Shown here one piece after another: positions 32,664 to 44,805 of a stretch of DNA of 64,000 bases. Position 1 is the stretch's first letter; each line of letters starts with the position of its first letter. This DNA comes from Hephaestia caeni. Lineage in GTDB: Bacteria; Pseudomonadota; Alphaproteobacteria; Sphingomonadales; Sphingomonadaceae. Below the pieces are notes generated by a model. That model was given only the letters and a program-made list of their open reading frames with translations, was not told the DNA's origin and did no database searches. The position numbers and the translations under genes are program-made. Location of the stretch: positions 248,001 through 312,000 of the forward strand of contig NZ_QXDC01000004.1 of NCBI RefSeq assembly GCF_003550065.1. Reading direction: 5' to 3'.

Positions 32664-34010
32664 TTACGCCGCAAGAGGCAGCTCCTCCTGCTCGTTGGCG
32701 GCCGCCGATTGGAGGAAACGCGCCAGCGCCGCCTTCCGGGAATCCCGATCGAGGGCATAGGCGGTCTGCTTGAAGGCGACGCCATCGAGAAGGCCCTTGA
32801 TGTAGCCGGAGATGGTGTCTGCGGCCATGATGAGCGCAGTGTCGAGGCTATGGATGTATTTGCTCGTCACTGACCCCTTGGAGTGGCCGACCAGCGCCGC
32901 GATTGTGACCTCGGTGAAGCCGAGATCGTTGCCGATGCTGGCGAAGCTGTGGCGCAGGACGTGCGGCGTGACATCGGCCAGCGACGTGTCCTTGAAGATC
33001 TGCTCCCAGTGGTTCGGGAAGCTGCCGAAGGCGTTGTCCTCGCCCTGGCCGGGGAAGACATAGGTGCCGGTCAGGTCCTTGCAGCGTTCCTCGAGATATT
33101 CGACGACGGGAAGCCCGATGGGGCGGACGGAGGCGCCTTCCTTGCTGTCGACGAGGCGCAGGCAACTGCCCGCCGCGTCCACCTCGGTCCGCATGAGCCG
33201 GATCATCTCGGTGCGGCGGCAGCCGGTCATGGCGATCTGGCGGATGATGTCGACGGTCATCGCGTATTTCTCGGTCTCGGCCGCGTTTCGCAGAATGTCG
33301 CCCAGGATGTGATACTCGGCCTCCGTCAGACGGCGGTTGCGCACATTGTCCTTCGGTTTCTTCAAGCCGTGGGCGGGATTGCGGTCGATGATGCCGGCCT
33401 CGACGGCATAGGTGAGGATGCCGCCGAGCAGGCCGACAGTGCGGGTCGCCGTGCCCGCGCCGCCGCGCACGATGGCCTTGCCGCGCAGCTTCTTCGTCTT
33501 GACAGAGACTCGCGTCTTGCCGGCCATGATGTCCTTGAGGACTTTGTTGATGTCGGCCTTGACAAGATCCTTCACCCGCCGCGTGCCGATCAGCGGGATG
33601 ATGTGCCGCTCAATGCGGCCGGCGTCGGTGACGATGGTCGACGGCTTCTTGGGACGACCGCCCTTGCCGAGGATCAGTCCCGCATTCAGGTCGGCGACAT
33701 AGAGGGCGCATAGCTCCTTGACGGTGATGGCCTGATGGTCGAGCTGGCGTTCCTCGGACGGGTTCTCGCCCTTGGCGACGCGACCAAGCTGAACCTTAGC
33801 CTCCTGCCGGGCGGTCTCTGCCGTCCAGATACCATGCAGGCCGATGGTGAAGCGTCGCGTCCGGCCGGCCGCGCGATACTGGATGAGGTAGCTACGCTTG
33901 CCCGAGGCGAAAACGCGAAGGCCGAAGCCGGGCAGCTCGTCGTCCCAGATGAAGTAGTCCTTTTCACGGACGTCGGCGGCGTCCACTATGCGCTTGGTCA
34001 GTTTTGCCAT
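32664..34010 (-). CDS. int: P4-type tyrosine integrase
   Basis: A 448-residue site-specific recombinase. The N-terminus (LTKRIVDAADVREKDYFIWDDELPGFGLRVFASGKRSYLIQYR) is the DUF4102-type arm-binding domain, and the core-binding domain follows (KELCALYVADLNAG). The catalytic residues are Arg in MTGCRRTEMIRLMR, the HxLRH box in TPHVLRHSFASIG, His in LVGHSKGSVTSKYIH and the nearby Tyr. The gene lies 185 bp from the tRNA-Arg fragment, so attP is between them. The ATG at 34010 is chosen over 34121 because the longer N-terminus is not integrase-like. It integrates and excises the ICE. Confidence 0.95.
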   Translation of the reverse strand: MAKLTKRIVDAADVREKDYFIWDDELPGFGLRVFASGKRSYLIQYRAAGRTRRFTIGLHGIWTAETARQEAKVQLGRVAKGENPSEERQLDHQAITVKELCALYVADLNAGLILGKGGRPKKPSTIVTDAGRIERHIIPLIGTRRVKDLVKADINKVLKDIMAGKTRVSVKTKKLRGKAIVRGGAGTATRTVGLLGGILTYAVEAGIIDRNPAHGLKKPKDNVRNRRLTEAEYHILGDILRNAAETEKYAMTVDIIRQIAMTGCRRTEMIRLMRTEVDAAGSCLRLVDSKEGASVRPIGLPVVEYLEERCKDLTGTYVFPGQGEDNAFGSFPNHWEQIFKDTSLADVTPHVLRHSFASIGNDLGFTEVTIAALVGHSKGSVTSKYIHSLDTALIMAADTISGYIKGLLDGVAFKQTAYALDRDSRKAALARFLQSAAANEQEELPLAA

Positions 34011-34194
34011 GTGGCTTCTCCTCTGCTGGAGAGGGACTGTTTCCGCGGAAGCACTACGGAAGCAGCCGGATGAAGATCGGAGCGAAATTTTGGATAGACA
34101 TTTCGGCGTAGAAAACCCCATAGTCCAGTGTTTTCAATGGGTTATCGTAGCCTAGCGTGCTCTATCGTGCATTTCGGATAGGCAGCCTAAATTG

Positions 34195-34239
34195 CTCCGA
34201 AGGCAGGGGTCACAGGTTCGAATCCTGTCGGGTGCACCA
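34195..34239 (+). other. ICE attachment site: 3' fragment of tRNA-Arg(CCG)
   Basis: The 45 bases from CTCCGAA to the encoded CCA match the 3' part of a tRNA: anticodon loop CTCCGAA, T-stem ACAGG / CCTGT around loop TTCGAAT, 3' acceptor strand CGGGTGC, discriminator A and CCA. The anticodon CCG reads Arg. The 5' half is missing: upstream bases do not form the acceptor, D or anticodon stems. Integration of an ICE into the 3' end of a tRNA gene leaves just such a fragment at the distal end. The intact tRNA should lie left of the window. Confidence 0.8.
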
Positions 34240-34507
34240 AAATCTCCAACAAAATCAAGCAGTTCAGACAAGCCGGCGGCCCCTCTTCGAGCAGTGATGT
34301 TGAGAAAACTCACCAGGGAATCACCAGATTCGGCGCAATCGCCTGAAATTCCTTCAGAAATTAGATGCTGCGTTCTCACCAGCCCATTGCAGGTGGTCGC
34401 GATCGGTAGTGCATGGCGTTTTCAGGGTGCTTTGGGCCATCCCGGCAGTCGGCGGCTATGCTGGGGGAAAGCCTTCCCCCTGACGCCCAGCCCTGTGAGT
34501 CTGGCCT

Positions 34508-34933
34508 ATGAAAACCCGACCGGTCCCCCAGGGCGCGCGGCTGATCGGGGAATATGATCCCGAGGTGTCGTTCGTGCAGAACCGCGTCCTGCTCGCCTGG
34601 GACGGCTGATCCTACCGGGCGGCCGCTCGATCGTTCTCGAGCGCCAGCCCGGCGCCGTTGCAGCAGGTATCGCCGGCTTGCAGGGACAGAGCCGGCGAAG
34701 GCCGCGCTGATCTCGACCATGCTCGGGTTTGGTGCCGAGCTGGGCGCGGATGACGACGACGAGCTGACCCGCGCGCTGCGTCGGGCATTCAGGCCACCGT
34801 CAACCAGACCGGCCAGCAGATCGTGCGGCGGCAGTTGAACGTGCAGCCAACGCTCACCCCTCGGCCGGGCTATCCGCTTCGCGTCATCGTCATCCGCGAT
34901 CTCGTGCTCGAACCACAGGGAGGCTCGCAATGA
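34508..34933 (+). pseudogene. trbI: Degenerate 3' remnant of trbI
   Basis: Pieces of the C-terminal half of TrbI can be read in changing frames: PQGARLIGEYDPEVSFVQNRVLLAWDG followed by a stop, then LPGGRSIVLERQPGA, then AALISTMLGFGAELGADDDDELTRALRR, then ATVNQTGQQIVRRQLNVQPTL and YPLRVIVIRDLVLEPQGGSQ to the stop at 34931-34933. There are at least two frameshifts and a stop codon, and the N-terminal half is gone. TrbI is the VirB10-like core protein of the transfer channel. The preceding 268 bp (34240-34507) hold nothing recognisable. Orientation is opposite to the ICE's own trb genes, so it comes from another element. Confidence 0.85.
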
Positions 34934-35146
34934 GCAAATTTCGCCTGCGACCAATCGTGGAGGACAAGCCGGTCAAGCTGACGGTGGAACTACCGGGAAC
35001 ATTGCTCAGGCATCTCGGGGACTATGCCAAGGCCATGCGAGCTAGAATGGTCTCACCCAGCCACTCCCCTTTGACCACCCATGCTGGCGCGGTTCATGGC
35101 AGCCGACAGGGGCTTTACGCGACATCGCCGCGCGCATGAAGATTGA
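34930..35146 (+). pseudogene. Degenerate DUF2274 gene
   Basis: The start overlaps the trbI remnant's stop by 4 nt (ATGA), as in intact elements. It reads MSKFRLRPIVEDKPVKLTVELPGTLLRHLGDYAKAM, the standard DUF2274 opening. After about 35040 the frame is wrong, and the family's ending MLARFMAADRGFTRHRRAHED is found in another frame, with its stop at 35144-35146. DUF2274 always follows trbI in these ICEs. It is a pseudogene and marks the end of a former trb operon. Confidence 0.82.
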
Positions 35147-35165
35147 AGGGGGTGCATTCCAGCCT

Positions 35166-35471
35166 TCAGTCGCCCGTGAATTTCTTGAATCGCTCCCTGC
35201 CGTCCGCTTCCTGAACAGCAGCGTCGGCGTTGGCGCATTCGTCTCCGCGCACCGAACCGTCCCGGCATTGCGCCACGATCTGTCGTGCTTCATCGAGATG
35301 CGCTGCGAAATACTGCGTGCCTCGCGGCTCGGCCTTCTCCGCCGGCCGGTCCGGGCTCGCGGCCACCACCGTTTGCCCGGCAGGCGCCATGATCGGGCGC
35401 AGGATGAAGCCCACTCCGAACCCTATTACCAGCGCGACAATTCCAACAATAACAACCATGCCCCTCGTCAT
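35166..35471 (-). CDS. Small exported or anchored protein, TrbK/EexN-like
   Basis: A 101-residue protein with an N-terminal hydrophobic segment (GMVVIVGIVALVIGFGVGFIL) that could be an anchor or signal. The rest is acidic and ends RDGSVRGDECANADAAVQEADGRERFKKF. The two Cys residues and the CxxGxxxxxCxxA pattern resemble TrbK/EexN entry-exclusion-type proteins, but similar small proteins also trail czc operons. It lies 14 nt after the truncated DMT gene, at the end of the dmeR-led operon. Function unproven. Confidence 0.6.
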   Translation of the reverse strand: MTRGMVVIVGIVALVIGFGVGFILRPIMAPAGQTVVAASPDRPAEKAEPRGTQYFAAHLDEARQIVAQCRDGSVRGDECANADAAVQEADGRERFKKFTGD

Positions 35472-35485
35472 GTGACGTCTCCTTA

Positions 35486-35734
35486 TCAGTCGGTCCCGAA
35501 GGACAGGGAATAGCGACTACGCACGAAGGCGAGAAATCGGCGAAGGGCCAGCGGCGCCTTGCTGGAAGGTTTTGCCATAAGACGCCACTCGATCGCGACC
35601 ATGGCAAGGCCGATGCCGGACCCGAGATAGAGCAGTCCGGCGAGCAGCCATGGATTGACGCCCTCGCCGAACAGCGCCGCTAAGGCGATGGCGAGTGGGG
35701 CGCCGGGCCACGTGACCCAGGACCGAATGGACAT
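35486..35734 (-). pseudogene. N-terminal fragment of a DMT/EamA-type transporter
   Basis: An 82-residue frame: WPGAPLAIALAALFGEGVNPWLLAGLLYLGSGIGLAMVAIEW is like the first two membrane helices of EamA/DMT exporters, which usually exceed 280 residues and have ten helices. After residue 50 the sequence becomes basic and unrelated (RLMAKPSSKAPLALRRFLAFVRSRY). DMT genes often follow czcA in sphingomonads. It starts 2 nt after the czcA stop, so it would be translated, but a working transporter is unlikely. The rest was probably lost when the island joined the trb remnant. Confidence 0.6.
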
Positions 35735-35736
35735 GA

Positions 35737-40188
<4,452 letters not shown>

Positions 40189-40192
<4 letters not shown>

Positions 40193-41475
40193 CGGCGGTT
40201 CTCCGCGCTGGAAAGATATGGGACGTGGCGGCCGGTCAGCCGGTCGAGCCGGGCGCCTGCGAGATGGAAGCGGCGCAGCAGCTCGACCCGGCGGGACCGC
40301 GCATCGACCTCAGCTTGCTGAGCCTGGTTGACTTCGAGGAAGGTGAAGGCGGTCCCACCACGCGCGAAGCCGTCGCGGACAAGCGTTACCGCGCGCGCCG
40401 CGCTTGGCAGCACTTCGCGTGCGATCCGGTCGATCTCGGTGGCAAGCGCCGCGCGTTCGGCAACGATCCGGTCGATTTCGCGCCCGATCTGTGCCCGCGC
40501 AACGGCAATTTCGGCTTCGGCCACCTGTGCTTCCGCATTGGCGCGCGCGACATTGCCACGGTTGGCGGCACGGTTGCCGAGCGGGATCGAACCTCCGACC
40601 ATGATCGCCACGTCATTGCCTTGCCCGAAATGGCGTAGGCCCACCCGCGCGCTGGGGTCGCCGACATTGCTTGTCTCTGCAAGCCGGACCTTTGCCCCGG
40701 CGGCGTCCCGCTCGGCGGTGAGCAGCGCGAGTTCGGGGCCAACATCCGCCGGAGGCCGGGATCGTTCAACAATAGTGAAAGGCGTTGTGTCGAGGCTGTA
40801 ATCGCCGCCCGTCGCTCCCCAATAAGAGGCGAGCGTGGTGCGGGCGATGCGGGCATTTTCGCGCGCCTGATCGAGCGCAATCCGGGCCTGCGTCGTGGTA
40901 GTCCGCGCCCGTTCGGCTGCGAATAGCGGATCGAGCGCGCGGCCCACGCGGCGGCCCACTTCGCCTTCCACCTGCTGGGCAGCGGCAAGGCGCTGTTCAG
41001 CTATGGAAATGACGGCCTCGGCCGCAAGCGCCTCAACCCACGTCGCTTGCACTTGCGCGAGCAGATCGAGCATCCGCAGGCGATTGCGCTCCGCAGTCAC
41101 GCCAAGCTCGAAACGGGCCGCGCCGACACGCGCTTCACGCTTGCCGCCGCGCTCCCAGGTTCGTTCATACCAGGCGGTAGCCTGCGAACGTCCAAGGGAA
41201 GAATATGGGCCGGTGCCGGTGAAATCCTCTACATCGACGCCCACGACATCGCGTGGCCGCACATCGGCTTGAATGACGGCGGCATCAGCAGCCTGAAGCC
41301 GCGCAGCATTGACCGCCACTGATGGATCACCGGTGGCGACCCTGGAAAGCGCGTCGGATAGACTCAGGTCTTGCGCCGCCCCGACGGACGGAGCGGATAG
41401 AGCGGCGATGGCCGCGCCTATCGCAAGCGCGCGCCGCAAGCGCACCGGCTGGTGCGCAACGAAAATTGAAAACAT
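40189..41475 (-). CDS. czcC: CzcC-type outer membrane efflux protein (copy 1)
   Basis: TolC-like outer membrane channel of 428 residues. A signal peptide (ALAIGAAIAALSAPSVGAAQ) is followed by the first repeat (LSLSDALSRVATGDPSVAVNAARLQAADAAV) and the long coiled helices (ARTTTTQARIALDQARENARIARTTLASYW). The second repeat is near ALLTAERDAAGAKVRLAETSNVGDPSARVGLRHFG. The start at 41475 follows the czcI-like gene by 59 nt. It overlaps czcB by 4 nt. Confidence 0.94.
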
Positions 41476-41534
41476 GACAAATCGGCCTCACGAACAGGCG
41501 TGGCTACAGCCGCGCCTAATTCGACGCGACGGCT

Positions 41535-41963
41535 CTAGGTGCGATTTGCGATGGTCTTGGGGGGACGTTCAGGTCCGTGGGTCAGGAAGCCAGACATGCG
41601 ATTATCGGCCGCCGGTCGGCCAGTTGAGGCCCTCAAGAAGATTCCCGGTGATCCACGTGACAGAGGAGCGAGCATCCCCGAGCCACTATCACCATGGTGG
41701 TGGTGCCCGGTTTCCGGCTGATGATCGGGAGCATCCCCCTTATCATCCAGAGCCGACGTATGAGGCTCGTGTTGATGGTCGCTGATTTCGGAAACGATTT
41801 TGCTGAACGGTAGATGGTTATGATCGCCCGATGCGTCTGATTGATGCTGAATGCGATCGACCACACTAGCCATGCTAGCGCTCGCGAAGACAAGCGTCAG
41901 CCCGATGCACAGCATCGAGAAAAATCGAAAAAACGATGGTCGCGACACCCTAATCACGACCAT
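41535..41963 (-). CDS. His-rich CzcI-like periplasmic protein (copy 1)
   Basis: A 142-residue protein. A signal-like start (FFRFFSMLCIGLTLVFASASMA) is followed by His-rich stretches: HQSDASGDHNHLPF, ISDHQHEPHTSALDD, APDHQPETGHHHHGDSG. It ends with the GPERPPK motif that marks CzcI-like proteins of sphingomonad czc operons. These are thought to buffer or sense metal in the periplasm and modulate expression. The ATG at 41963 is preferred to 41993 because that avoids most of the overlap with the preceding frame; no clear ribosome site is visible, so coupling is likely. The base composition is lower in GC than its neighbours. Confidence 0.75.
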   Translation of the reverse strand: MVVIRVSRPSFFRFFSMLCIGLTLVFASASMASVVDRIQHQSDASGDHNHLPFSKIVSEISDHQHEPHTSALDDKGDAPDHQPETGHHHHGDSGSGMLAPLSRGSPGIFLRASTGRPAADNRMSGFLTHGPERPPKTIANRT

Positions 41964-42196
41964 GAAACATAAGTTGCCGGCACGATAACGCAAGTGTCAT
42001 GCGCGATGCTCACCCAGGCCGTTGTTATCCATTTCTCGTGATGATCCTCAATCATCCAAAGACCGTCGAAGAATAGATTGTCGTGCTCAACTGCCCTACC
42101 AGGCCAAGCCTGTGTGTCATCGACCACATTGACGACAGCACTAACGCACGGCCTCGCCGGTATTCCGCGATCGGCCAATCGTAGCGATCCCATCAT
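41954..42196 (-). CDS. Possible hypothetical protein coupled to DUF1289
   Basis: An 80-residue frame: MMGSLRLADRGIPARPCVSAVVNVVDDTQAWPGRAVEHDNLFFDGLWMIEDHHEKWITTAWVSIAHDTCVIVPATYVSWS. Its ATG overlaps the DUF1289 stop by 4 nt (ATGA) and it ends 10 nt inside the czcI-like gene, so the spacing is what a coupled gene would show. The amino-acid mix (Trp, His, Asp, few Arg) looks protein-like. No family is recognised. It could be a shadow; the region has low GC and weak codon bias. Confidence 0.4.
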   Translation of the reverse strand: MMGSLRLADRGIPARPCVSAVVNVVDDTQAWPGRAVEHDNLFFDGLWMIEDHHEKWITTAWVSIAHDTCVIVPATYVSWS

Positions 42197-42387
42197 TGGT
42201 CCGGCCTAATCGGCTTCGCCATCGGAGTGAGCTTGGCAAGGCGTCGTGGGAGGTCCGACTCGATCCGGCGTTGCTGATGCGGCTGGCTCTTCTTCCAGGC
42301 GCGAATTTCGTCCTTCGTTCGGCCGCAGCCCTTGCACCAGCCGGTTCGTCCATCGAAAACGCAGATGTCGATGCAGGGCGACTTCAT
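42193..42387 (-). CDS. DUF1289 family small Cys-rich protein
   Basis: A 64-residue protein with CIDICVFDGRTGWCKGCGRTKDEIRAW: four Cys in a CX3CX8CX2C arrangement that should bind Zn or another metal, and the DxxTGxCxGCxRT motif of DUF1289. The family is otherwise found as a chromosomal stand-alone gene in alphaproteobacteria; here it is within a metal-efflux operon, overlapping the dmeF stop by 4 nt. A basic, disordered tail follows (PHQQRRIESDLPRRLAKL). It may be a metal-binding accessory, but no function is established. Confidence 0.85.
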   Translation of the reverse strand: MKSPCIDICVFDGRTGWCKGCGRTKDEIRAWKKSQPHQQRRIESDLPRRLAKLTPMAKPIRPDQ

Positions 42388-43382
42388 GGCGACTGCATCT
42401 CGATGGTGAGATGGCGAAGCTCGTGGACCGGCTTGAGGCGCTTTTGCACCGTCGCGCGATCCACTGCACCGCCCGCCACTACGCTAACGATGCCGGCATG
42501 GGCGTCGGGTCCGACGCGCCAGACATGCAGGTCCGCGATCCGGGCGTCGCCGGGCGCTTCGACCAGTTCGCGGATTTCCTCGGCGACATGCTCATCGGTG
42601 CGGTCAAGCAGCACCCAGGCGGTCTCGCGCATCAGCGACCATGACCAGCGGGCGATCACGATGGCGCCGACCACCCCCATGACCGGATCGAGCCATACCC
42701 AGCCGAGGAAGCGTCCCGACAAGAGCGCGACGATCGCCAGCACCGACGTCAGCGCGTCGGCGAGGACATGGACATAGGCGGCGCGAAGGTTGTTGTCTTG
42801 GCTGCGCAGCCCAGCCACGGGATGGGCGTGGTCGTCATCATGCGCGTGTTCTTCGTGTCCGCGGCCATGTGGCTGCGCATGATGGCCGTGGGAATGGTCA
42901 GGCCCATGATCGTGCGAATGACTTCCCGCCAGCAGGAAGGCGCTGACAATGTTCACGGCGAGACCGATAGCGGCGACGATCGTCGCCTCGGTGAACGCCA
43001 CCGTGGTTGGCTGGAACAGGCGGACTACCGATTCGACGCCGATGCCGATCGCAACCACTGCGAGCACTAGCGCGGAGGCGAACCCTGCCAGGTCGCCGAC
43101 CTTGCCCGTCCCAAAGCTGAACCTTTGGTCCGAAGCATGCCGCTTGGCGTAGGAATAGGCGATCGCCGCGACACTGAGTGCTCCGGCATGCGTGGCCATG
43201 TGAAAGCCGTCCGCCAGAAGCGCCATCGATCCGGTCAGATAGCCGGCAATGATTTCGCCGACCATCATCGTCGCCGTCAGTGCCACCACCCACAGTGTGC
43301 GGCGCGCGTTCGCGTCGTGCGACGCCCCGAGGAAGACGTGATCGTGGGTGAAGCGATCGATGTGAGAAGCCGCGGTCATCAT
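42384..43382 (-). CDS. dmeF: DmeF/CzcD-type cation diffusion facilitator
   Basis: A 332-residue inner-membrane cation exporter. Six helices are visible, starting TLWVVALTATMMVGEIIAGYLTGSMALLADGFHMATHAGAL with the DGFHM metal site in helix 2 and AYVHVLADALTSVLA in helix 5. Between them is a very His-rich cytoplasmic loop (GSHSHDHGPDHSHGHHAQPHGRGHEEH). The C-terminal domain is the CDF regulatory fold. It lies 5 nt after dmeR, an arrangement seen in rhizobial dmeRF for Co/Ni export. The start may be 43382 or 43379 (Met-Met). Confidence 0.9.
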   Translation of the reverse strand: MMTAASHIDRFTHDHVFLGASHDANARRTLWVVALTATMMVGEIIAGYLTGSMALLADGFHMATHAGALSVAAIAYSYAKRHASDQRFSFGTGKVGDLAGFASALVLAVVAIGIGVESVVRLFQPTTVAFTEATIVAAIGLAVNIVSAFLLAGSHSHDHGPDHSHGHHAQPHGRGHEEHAHDDDHAHPVAGLRSQDNNLRAAYVHVLADALTSVLAIVALLSGRFLGWVWLDPVMGVVGAIVIARWSWSLMRETAWVLLDRTDEHVAEEIRELVEAPGDARIADLHVWRVGPDAHAGIVSVVAGGAVDRATVQKRLKPVHELRHLTIEMQSP

Positions 43383-43387
43383 CGATC

Positions 43388-43663
43388 TTATTTCGAATAG
43401 CGACGAATAACGGTCTTCAATGCCTCTGACGCTCGGGAACGCTCGGCATCATCCAGGCCCGGCTTCGCAACATGCTGGTCCAGATGGTCCACGATGATTT
43501 CGTCGAGCAGACCGTTCACTGCGCCACGAACTGCCGCCACAAGGTGCAGAACTTCGTCACACGAAGCGCCGCGCTCCAGGCCGCGCTCGATAGCGCTGAC
43601 CTGTCCTGCAATGCGCCGCACTCGTGCAATCAGTTCAGCGCTGTTCTCTTGGGTGTGAGCCAT
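43388..43663 (-). CDS. dmeR: DmeR/RcnR-type Co/Ni-responsive repressor
   Basis: A 91-residue CsoR/RcnR-family helical repressor. Counting from MAHTQENS, the metal ligands of RcnR are all present in register: His3, Cys35, His60 and His64. This predicts Co(II)/Ni(II) sensing and not Cu(I) or formaldehyde. The body is RVRRIAGQVSAIERGLERGASCDEVLHLVAAVRGAVNGLLDEIIVDHLDQHV. The start at 43663 is immediately after a G6 tract that is both ribosome site and operator. As first gene of the operon it should control dmeF, DUF1289, czcI-like and czcCBA. Confidence 0.92.
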   Translation of the reverse strand: MAHTQENSAELIARVRRIAGQVSAIERGLERGASCDEVLHLVAAVRGAVNGLLDEIIVDHLDQHVAKPGLDDAERSRASEALKTVIRRYSK

Positions 43664-43666
43664 AGC

Positions 43667-43677
43667 ATACCCCCCTA
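43667..43677. promoter_or_regulatory. RcnR/DmeR-type operator over the dmeR start
   Basis: The plus strand reads ATACCCCCCTA: a C6 tract (43670-43675) flanked by AT-rich half-sites. RcnR-family repressors bind such G/C tracts flanked by TA-type half-sites. It ends 4 nt before the dmeR start codon, so repressor binding would mask the ribosome site. Confidence 0.65.
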
Positions 43678-43708
43678 GCCTATACGGGCGCACAACGCCA
43701 GACCGCAT

Positions 43709-44061
43709 TATTACGACGCGGCCGATATCGACGACCTCAGCCTAGATGCGCCAGCGCGCCGCCGATTATGGTGTAGCGCCGCAGCGCGCGTTACGACATT
43801 GAGGAGCGGGACGATGCGGTGACGGGCGATCCTGGAGTAGTAGGAACAGCGACACATATTCGTTATGTTTATCCGGCGCGGGGCACCCAATCCACCGTGC
43901 CTACTACGCTAGGCTACGCCAAATCCGTCCTGGGTCGCACAGAGCCGCCCGCTAAAAATAGCGGTTTCGTAGGCACGGCGGCGTGTCGCGGCAAAAGTTC
44001 GAATCGCTTCGGGTGATAGCCCATTGATCGACTGCTTCAGCCAACCTACTCTGCCGTAGTC
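43709..44061. other. Divergent intergenic region, dmeR operon / cus operon
   Basis: About 350 bp without a supported gene between two divergent metal operons. It should hold the promoter for the plus-strand copper genes and part of the dmeR promoter. A plus-strand frame (43819-44016) looks random. I see no CueR-type or CusR-type box with confidence. Confidence 0.5.
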
Positions 44062-44442
44062 GTGAAACGCATGTTCCCTTTCCTGCTCCTCCTTGGAGCC
44101 CTGATCGGCCTGTCCGGTCAGGAGATGGCGTTTGCCCGCGGACCGAGCATGATGAAGACGGTCGCGACCGATCACCAGATGGCCGACATGGAAGGCATGG
44201 ACTGCGCCGAGATGATGGCACAGCCGCAGCCCCCGCAGGATAAGGGCTCAAAGCCCTGCAAGGGAATGACGCTCGACTGCATTGCCCAGATGGGCTGCGC
44301 GCTCCCCATCTTCGTGAAAGACGGTCCCGCGCCAGAGGCCGTCGCTCCGACTGTGCCGCTACCCTCCTTCTGGCCGTCCACGCCGCGTCTGGTCGGCCGC
44401 TCCTACGGCCCGGAACCCGAGCCACCCGCACGCCTGAGCTAA
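44062..44442 (+). CDS. Exported Met/Cys-rich protein of the copper cluster
   Basis: A 126-residue protein. The signal peptide is MFPFLLLLGALIGLSGQEMAFA, followed by MMKTVATDHQMADMEGMDCAEMMAQPQPPQDKGSKPCKGMTLDCIAQMGCALP, rich in Met and Cys (five Cys). The tail SFWPSTPRLVGRSYGPEPEPPARLS is conserved in relatives that accompany cusCBA in sphingomonads. It is expected in the periplasm and may bind Cu(I). The GTG at 44062 and the ATG at 44071 are both possible starts, without a clear ribosome site for either. It heads the copper operon. Confidence 0.75.
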   Translation: MKRMFPFLLLLGALIGLSGQEMAFARGPSMMKTVATDHQMADMEGMDCAEMMAQPQPPQDKGSKPCKGMTLDCIAQMGCALPIFVKDGPAPEAVAPTVPLPSFWPSTPRLVGRSYGPEPEPPARLS

Positions 44443-44533
44443 TCGTCCACCGCGCGATAGCGTGCGCCGCAGCCTCAATGGGCTGACGCACCCGCTTTTC
44501 GCGCCCGATAGATTTCAGCTCAGGATAGTCATC

Positions 44534-44662
44534 ATGAAGATGTTCACGCTTGCCGCCGCGACGATCACGGCCGCCACTGCCATGTTCGCGTCTCCCGCGT
44601 TCGCGCAGCATAGCCACTCCGCCAGTTGTGACTGCGCGATGATGCGCGGCGCAGCCAGCTAG
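44534..44662 (+). CDS. 42-residue exported His/Cys peptide
   Basis: MKMFTLAAATITAATAMFASPAFAQHSHSASCDCAMMRGAAS: residues 1-24 form a textbook signal peptide with cleavage after AFA, leaving about 18 residues with two His, two Cys and two Met. This would be a small periplasmic metal-binding peptide. It lies between the Met/Cys-rich protein and cusC on the same strand. The ATG at 44534 is used because the longer frame is not signal-like. Confidence 0.6.
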   Translation: MKMFTLAAATITAATAMFASPAFAQHSHSASCDCAMMRGAAS

Positions 44663-44805
44663 GCGCGGACCCTGGCTGGTCCAGCGCATCTTGGTGACCA
44701 GGTCTGAGGAGCCGGCGGGGCGGTTATCCCGTCCCAACCGGTATCGCAGCACCGCTGTCGCAGGGACGAAGACCGGCCTGATCCTTTCCGATCAGGAGCT
44801 TTCCG

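Noticed and set aside
34163..34239. A complete tRNA-Arg gene
   Set aside because: The 5' half does not form acceptor, D or anticodon stems. Only the 3' 45 bases fit.
34152..34379. Minus-strand frame containing DRIRTCDPCLRSN
   Set aside because: This peptide is the antisense reading of the tRNA-Arg 3' end and is a well-known annotation artefact. The tRNA fragment explains it.
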